Positions 61,138-64,000 of a stretch of 64,000 nt of DNA are shown in pieces. The position numbers and the translations under genes were made by a program. Within the stretch, counting starts at the first letter, position 1. Each line of letters begins with the position of its first letter. The stretch spans positions 7,676 through 71,675 of the forward strand of contig URWD01000002.1 of assembly GCA_900551525.1 (NCBI GenBank), given 5' to 3'. The notes under the pieces are model-generated. The model had not been told where the DNA came from. It saw only the letters and a program-made list of their open reading frames with translations, and made no database searches. Origin of the DNA: an uncultured Mycoplasmatota bacterium (GTDB lineage: Bacteria > Bacillota_I > Bacilli_A > RF39 > UBA660).

Positions 61138-63381
61138 TTATTCTTCGACATCATTTTTCTCTAACTTTACTAAAACTTCACGAGGTTTAGAACCATTTTG
61201 AGGTCCAACTATGCCACGAGCTTCAAGCAGATCCATCATTCTAGCAGCTCTGTTATAGCCAAATCTAAATCTTCTTTGGATTAATGAAGCACTAATTTTT
61301 CCTGTTTGAATAGCAAATTCAACAACATCATTATATGCATCATCATCTTCACCACCAGTAGCGGAGTTACCTGAACCACTTGAAGTATTTTGACTTACAT
61401 TTTCAAATGTTTGGTCATATTTAGCAGTACCTTGATTTTTACAAAAATCTATTAATCTTTTAATTTCATCATCATTTATAAAACAACCTTGAATTCTCGT
61501 TGGTGCAGATTCACCCATTGGGAAATATAGCATATCACCTTTACCAAGAAGTCTTTCAGCACCTCTTTGGTCAAGAATAGTACGTGAGTCAATTTGTGAT
61601 GCAACTGCAAAAGCAATACGTGATGGTATATTATTTTTAATTAACCCAGTAATGACATCTGTTGATGGTCTTTGAGTTGCAACTATTAAATGAATTCCTG
61701 CTGCACGTGCAAGTTGAGTTATACGAGTAATTGAATCTTCAACTTCTTTAGATGCAACAAGCATTAAATCCGCAAGTTCATCAATTATAACAACTATATA
61801 AGGCATTTTATTTTGAGGACTTTCTGGATGTTTTTTATTGTATTTATCAATCATTTCATTATATCCAGAAATATTTTTAACTTCTTTATCACTAAATGTT
61901 TGAAATCTTCTATCCATTTCTGTAACAACTCTTTGTAATGTTAAACTTGCTTTTTTAGGATCACTTACAACTGGACAAAGTAGGTGAGGAATACCATTAT
62001 AGTTTGTAAGTTCAACTTTTTTAGGGTCTACAAGAACTAGTTTTACTTCAGTTGGTTTATAACGCATTAATATTGAAGCAATAATACCATTGATACAAAC
62101 AGATTTACCAGAACCAGTAGAACCAGCAACTAAAAGGTGAGGCATCTTTGTTAAGTCAAATACTTTTGGTGTACCCATTATATCCTTACCTAAAGCTGCA
62201 CATATTTTAGCATCACTTTTTAAGTTTTGTGGGCTTTCAAGAACTTCTCTTAGAGTAACACTTGAAATTGTAGGATTTGGTATTTCAATACCTATAGTAC
62301 TTTTTCCTGGAATAGGAGCTTGTATTATTACATCTTTAGCAGCAAGTGCCAAAGCAATTTCTTTATCAATACTTAATATTCTATTTACTTTAGTAGCAGG
62401 TGGAACAGTAAGTTCATATTCTGTAACTGCTGGTCCGATATGAATTTCCACAACTTTGGCAGCAATACCAAAATCTCTTAAAACTCTTTCAAGAATTTCT
62501 TTATTACTTTGTGTAAATGTTGTGCTATTAACTTTTTTAGGTTTTAATGGATCAAATACTTCACTAAATTTTGGCAATCTATAATATTCATCTCCATTAT
62601 CAATAGCTTCTTCTTGTTTAGGTTCATTTTTTTCTAATGATTCTTGTGTAATAGGTTTAGTTTTTAATTCTTCCATACTAGTAATAATAATTTTTTCTTT
62701 TTCTAAAGGTTTAACTTCAGGTATTTCTTTAATATCATTACTATTACTAATTGGTATAGATTCTTCACTTGCTGTATCAACTTTATCTTTTTTCTTTCTT
62801 TTAAATAAGCTAAATATTTTAGCAAAAACATTTGATAAATTGAAATTAAATGTTAAAACTGATGCAAATATGCCAAGTAAAACTAAAATAACAATAGTGC
62901 CAGTTTTACCAAATAATCCATAAAGTAAGGCAGTAAATAAAGCACCAATAAAACCACCACCAATTACAACTGTAGTAACACCAGAAGTATTTAAGGCATT
63001 AGATGCGTTTATTGATGATATTCTTTCCATATAATTATTGTATGTTTCCAAAATAATTTCTTTTGGATTTTGAGTTATAGATAAAAATTCAAAATGGCTA
63101 GCAACTAACAAAATAATGAAAAAAATGTATAATCCAATTAATTTAGAACTAGTAAATTTAGGCATCTTTCTTTTGTAAAGCATGTAAACTCCAAGAGCAA
63201 TAAGAGTTATTAGAATGATTATCCACCAAGATCCAGCTAAAAATATTGCAAACATTTTTAGTAATGAACCAATAAATCCAAACCCAAAACCAATAATCCC
63301 TATAAGTATAAGGATAAGACCAGTAAGTTCAACACTATAACTACTATTATTACTTTCTTTAGTTTTTTTCTTCTTTGCCAT
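61138..63381 (-). CDS. ftsK: DNA translocase FtsK/SpoIIIE
   Basis: 747 residues, close to the 787 of B. subtilis SpoIIIE. Four N-terminal membrane helices (within about 15-185), a Glu/Lys-rich linker, then the motor: HLLVAGSTGSGKSVCINGI (Walker A about 415-425), VDPKKVELTNYNGIPHLLCPVV, VVIIDELADLM, ARAAGIHLIVATQRPS, and the DNA-orienting gamma winged helix (YNDVVEFAIQTGKISASLIQRRFRFGYNRAARMMDLLEARGIVGP). It pumps chromosomal DNA at the septum; in spore formers SpoIIIE moves the chromosome into the forespore. TTAAGGTGA precedes the ATG. Confidence 0.97.
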   Translation of the reverse strand: MAKKKKTKESNNSSYSVELTGLILILIGIIGFGFGFIGSLLKMFAIFLAGSWWIIILITLIALGVYMLYKRKMPKFTSSKLIGLYIFFIILLVASHFEFLSITQNPKEIILETYNNYMERISSINASNALNTSGVTTVVIGGGFIGALFTALLYGLFGKTGTIVILVLLGIFASVLTFNFNLSNVFAKIFSLFKRKKKDKVDTASEESIPISNSNDIKEIPEVKPLEKEKIIITSMEELKTKPITQESLEKNEPKQEEAIDNGDEYYRLPKFSEVFDPLKPKKVNSTTFTQSNKEILERVLRDFGIAAKVVEIHIGPAVTEYELTVPPATKVNRILSIDKEIALALAAKDVIIQAPIPGKSTIGIEIPNPTISSVTLREVLESPQNLKSDAKICAALGKDIMGTPKVFDLTKMPHLLVAGSTGSGKSVCINGIIASILMRYKPTEVKLVLVDPKKVELTNYNGIPHLLCPVVSDPKKASLTLQRVVTEMDRRFQTFSDKEVKNISGYNEMIDKYNKKHPESPQNKMPYIVVIIDELADLMLVASKEVEDSITRITQLARAAGIHLIVATQRPSTDVITGLIKNNIPSRIAFAVASQIDSRTILDQRGAERLLGKGDMLYFPMGESAPTRIQGCFINDDEIKRLIDFCKNQGTAKYDQTFENVSQNTSSGSGNSATGGEDDDAYNDVVEFAIQTGKISASLIQRRFRFGYNRAARMMDLLEARGIVGPQNGSKPREVLVKLEKNDVEE

Positions 63382-63399
63382 TTTTTATCACCTTAATTA

Positions 63400-63428
63400 A
63401 TTATACCTTAATTTATAAAAATATTCAA
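63400..63428 (-). promoter_or_regulatory. SigA-type promoter of ftsK
   Basis: Minus strand: TTGAAT (63423-63428), 17-bp spacer, perfect TATAAT (63400-63405). Confidence 0.8.
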
Positions 63429-63472
63429 ATGCTTTTTTAAAAAAATGGCCATAATAAAAAACAATTTTAAAA

Positions 63473-63503
63473 CAAAAAAAATCTGATACCTATTTTGATA
63501 TCA
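63473..63503 (-). terminator. Orphan terminator-like hairpin upstream of ftsK
   Basis: Minus strand: TGATATC-AAAATA-GGTATCA (one G-T pair; 63497-63503 with 63484-63490) followed by GATTTTTTTT. No gene lies between it and the cotJC terminator, so it is either a second, backup terminator or the end of a small RNA. Confidence 0.6.
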
Positions 63504-63554
63504 TATTTGGCATTTAAGACCATAATTATTTGGTATTATTAATAGTATTTATAT

Positions 63555-63575
63555 AAAAAAAGCCATAATGGCTTT
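63555..63575 (-). terminator. Terminator of the cotJC-like gene
   Basis: Minus strand: AAAGCC-ATTAT-GGCTTT followed by a T run (As at 63555-63560). Confidence 0.8.
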
Positions 63576-63579
63576 CATA

Positions 63580-64000
63580 TTATTTATATCCTTTTTCCTT
63601 ATAATAGTTATATAGTTCTTCAAAACGATTAAAATGAACAACTTCTCTTTGACGCAAGAATAAAAGGGGTTCAATAACTTTTGGATCTGTTGCTAAATCA
63701 ATTAAATGTTCATAAGCAACTCTAGCTTTTTGTTCTGCTGCCATATCTTCAACTAAATCAGCAAGTGGATTACCAGTAACCGCAAATGTTGATGCATCAA
63801 AAGCAACACCATCAGCACTCATTGGAAATACACCTTTACCATGTTCAGTATAAAAACTTTCAAGTCCAGCTTCTTTAATTTCTTCAATAGTAGCATTTTC
63901 CATAAGTTGTGAAACAATAGTAGCAACCATTTCTAAATGGCCAATTTCATTTTTACAAGTATGTTATCAGTTAAAAAGACAACAATATAATCTTGAGAGA
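63580..64000 (-). pseudogene. cotJC: CotJC-like manganese-catalase family gene, frameshifted near the window edge
   Basis: The intact part (63580-63930, continuing in frame to about 63957) matches the C-terminal two thirds of CotJC of B. subtilis: NEIGHLEMVATIVSQL, EEIKEAGLESFY, NPLADLVEDMAAEQKARVAYEHLIDL, LLFLRQREVVHFNRFEELY. Dimanganese ligands of the family (Glu and His of NEIGH, Glu of AAEQKAR, Glu/His of REVVHF) are present. Upstream, the frame meets TAA at 63960-63962, while LTD, which should directly precede this block, lies in another frame. A net extra 5 bases would explain it. Either the gene is broken, or the sequence has an error at the window edge. CotJC is a spore coat component. 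Confidence 0.7.

Noticed and set aside
1..64000. Mycoplasma-type genetic code suggested by the low G+C
   Set aside because: TGA is used as a stop (for example the genes ending at 31010 and 33173) and Trp is coded by TGG.

Overview
This is a contiguous, AT-rich (roughly 28% G+C by eye), gene-dense stretch of chromosome from a low-GC Gram-positive bacterium (Bacillota). The standard bacterial code is used: TGA ends several genes and Trp is TGG, which argues against a Mycoplasma-type code. Housekeeping genes are of Bacillota type (rimP-nusA-rnpM-infB-rbfA-truB, ftsY-ylxM, RNase J, lgt-trxB, gltX/cysS, FtsK). A convincing spoIVA and a CotJC-like coat gene point to a spore-forming lineage or a recent descendant of one. 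No phage, IS element or CRISPR array is visible. The closest picture is an uncultured gut-type Bacilli/Clostridia lineage with a compact genome, but the species cannot be named from sequence alone.

Layout. 1-1.1 kb: 3' end of an unknown gene and a degenerate metallophosphoesterase. 1.2-13.6 kb: a large surface-appendage locus. It has two secreted proteins (one a 1148-residue thioester-domain-like adhesin), a pseudopilin, two CpaB-like SAF proteins, a CpaF/TadA ATPase, TadB and TadC, two tiny pilin-like proteins, two TadE-like proteins, a TadZ-like protein with a broken P-loop, and two VirB2/T4SS-pilin-like two-helix proteins. 13.8-15.3 kb: a convergent Asn-rich surface protein. 15.6-21.4 kb: uvrA, lgt-trxB and an Rpn/PD-(D/E)XK transposase-nuclease. 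21.4-28.8 kb: an anchored putative metalloprotease, mazEF, and a gltX-cysS-dacA-uppS cluster. 28.8-36.9 kb: unknown proteins, ssb, an RNase J2-like protein, ackA-nrnA-recX. 37-39.5 kb: two secreted proteins whose 3' halves are a 439-bp near-perfect duplication and carry the same VirB2-like domain as the pilus locus. 39.6-45.1 kb: the rimP-to-truB translation operon, with a one-domain rimP. 45.2-51.2 kb: a SWIM-SNF2 helicase, a serine hydrolase and a divergent membrane-anchored HTH regulator. 51.2-53.8 kb: a secreted unknown and spoIVA. Then tRNA-Lys(CUU), a HerA-like ATPase, ftsY-ylxM, a second D,D-carboxypeptidase, an amidoligase-like protein, trmL, a thioredoxin-fold membrane protein, ftsK and cotJC at the right edge.

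How the genes fit together. The Tad-like locus reads as one machine in three transcription units: a long operon (about 1.2-10.3 kb), a pilin operon with its own strong promoter (10.3-13.2 kb), and a last VirB2-like gene with its own promoter. The fused VirB2-like proteins at 37-39.5 kb look like remote accessory parts of the same system. That hybrid machine is the best candidate for an undescribed system here. A second notable point is the start of spoIVA: an 18-bp perfect inverted repeat covers its ribosome-binding site and start codon and brackets a sigma-E-like promoter.

Promoter and terminator calls were made by eye from consensus matches and hairpins. Family names come from recognisable motifs, not from searches.
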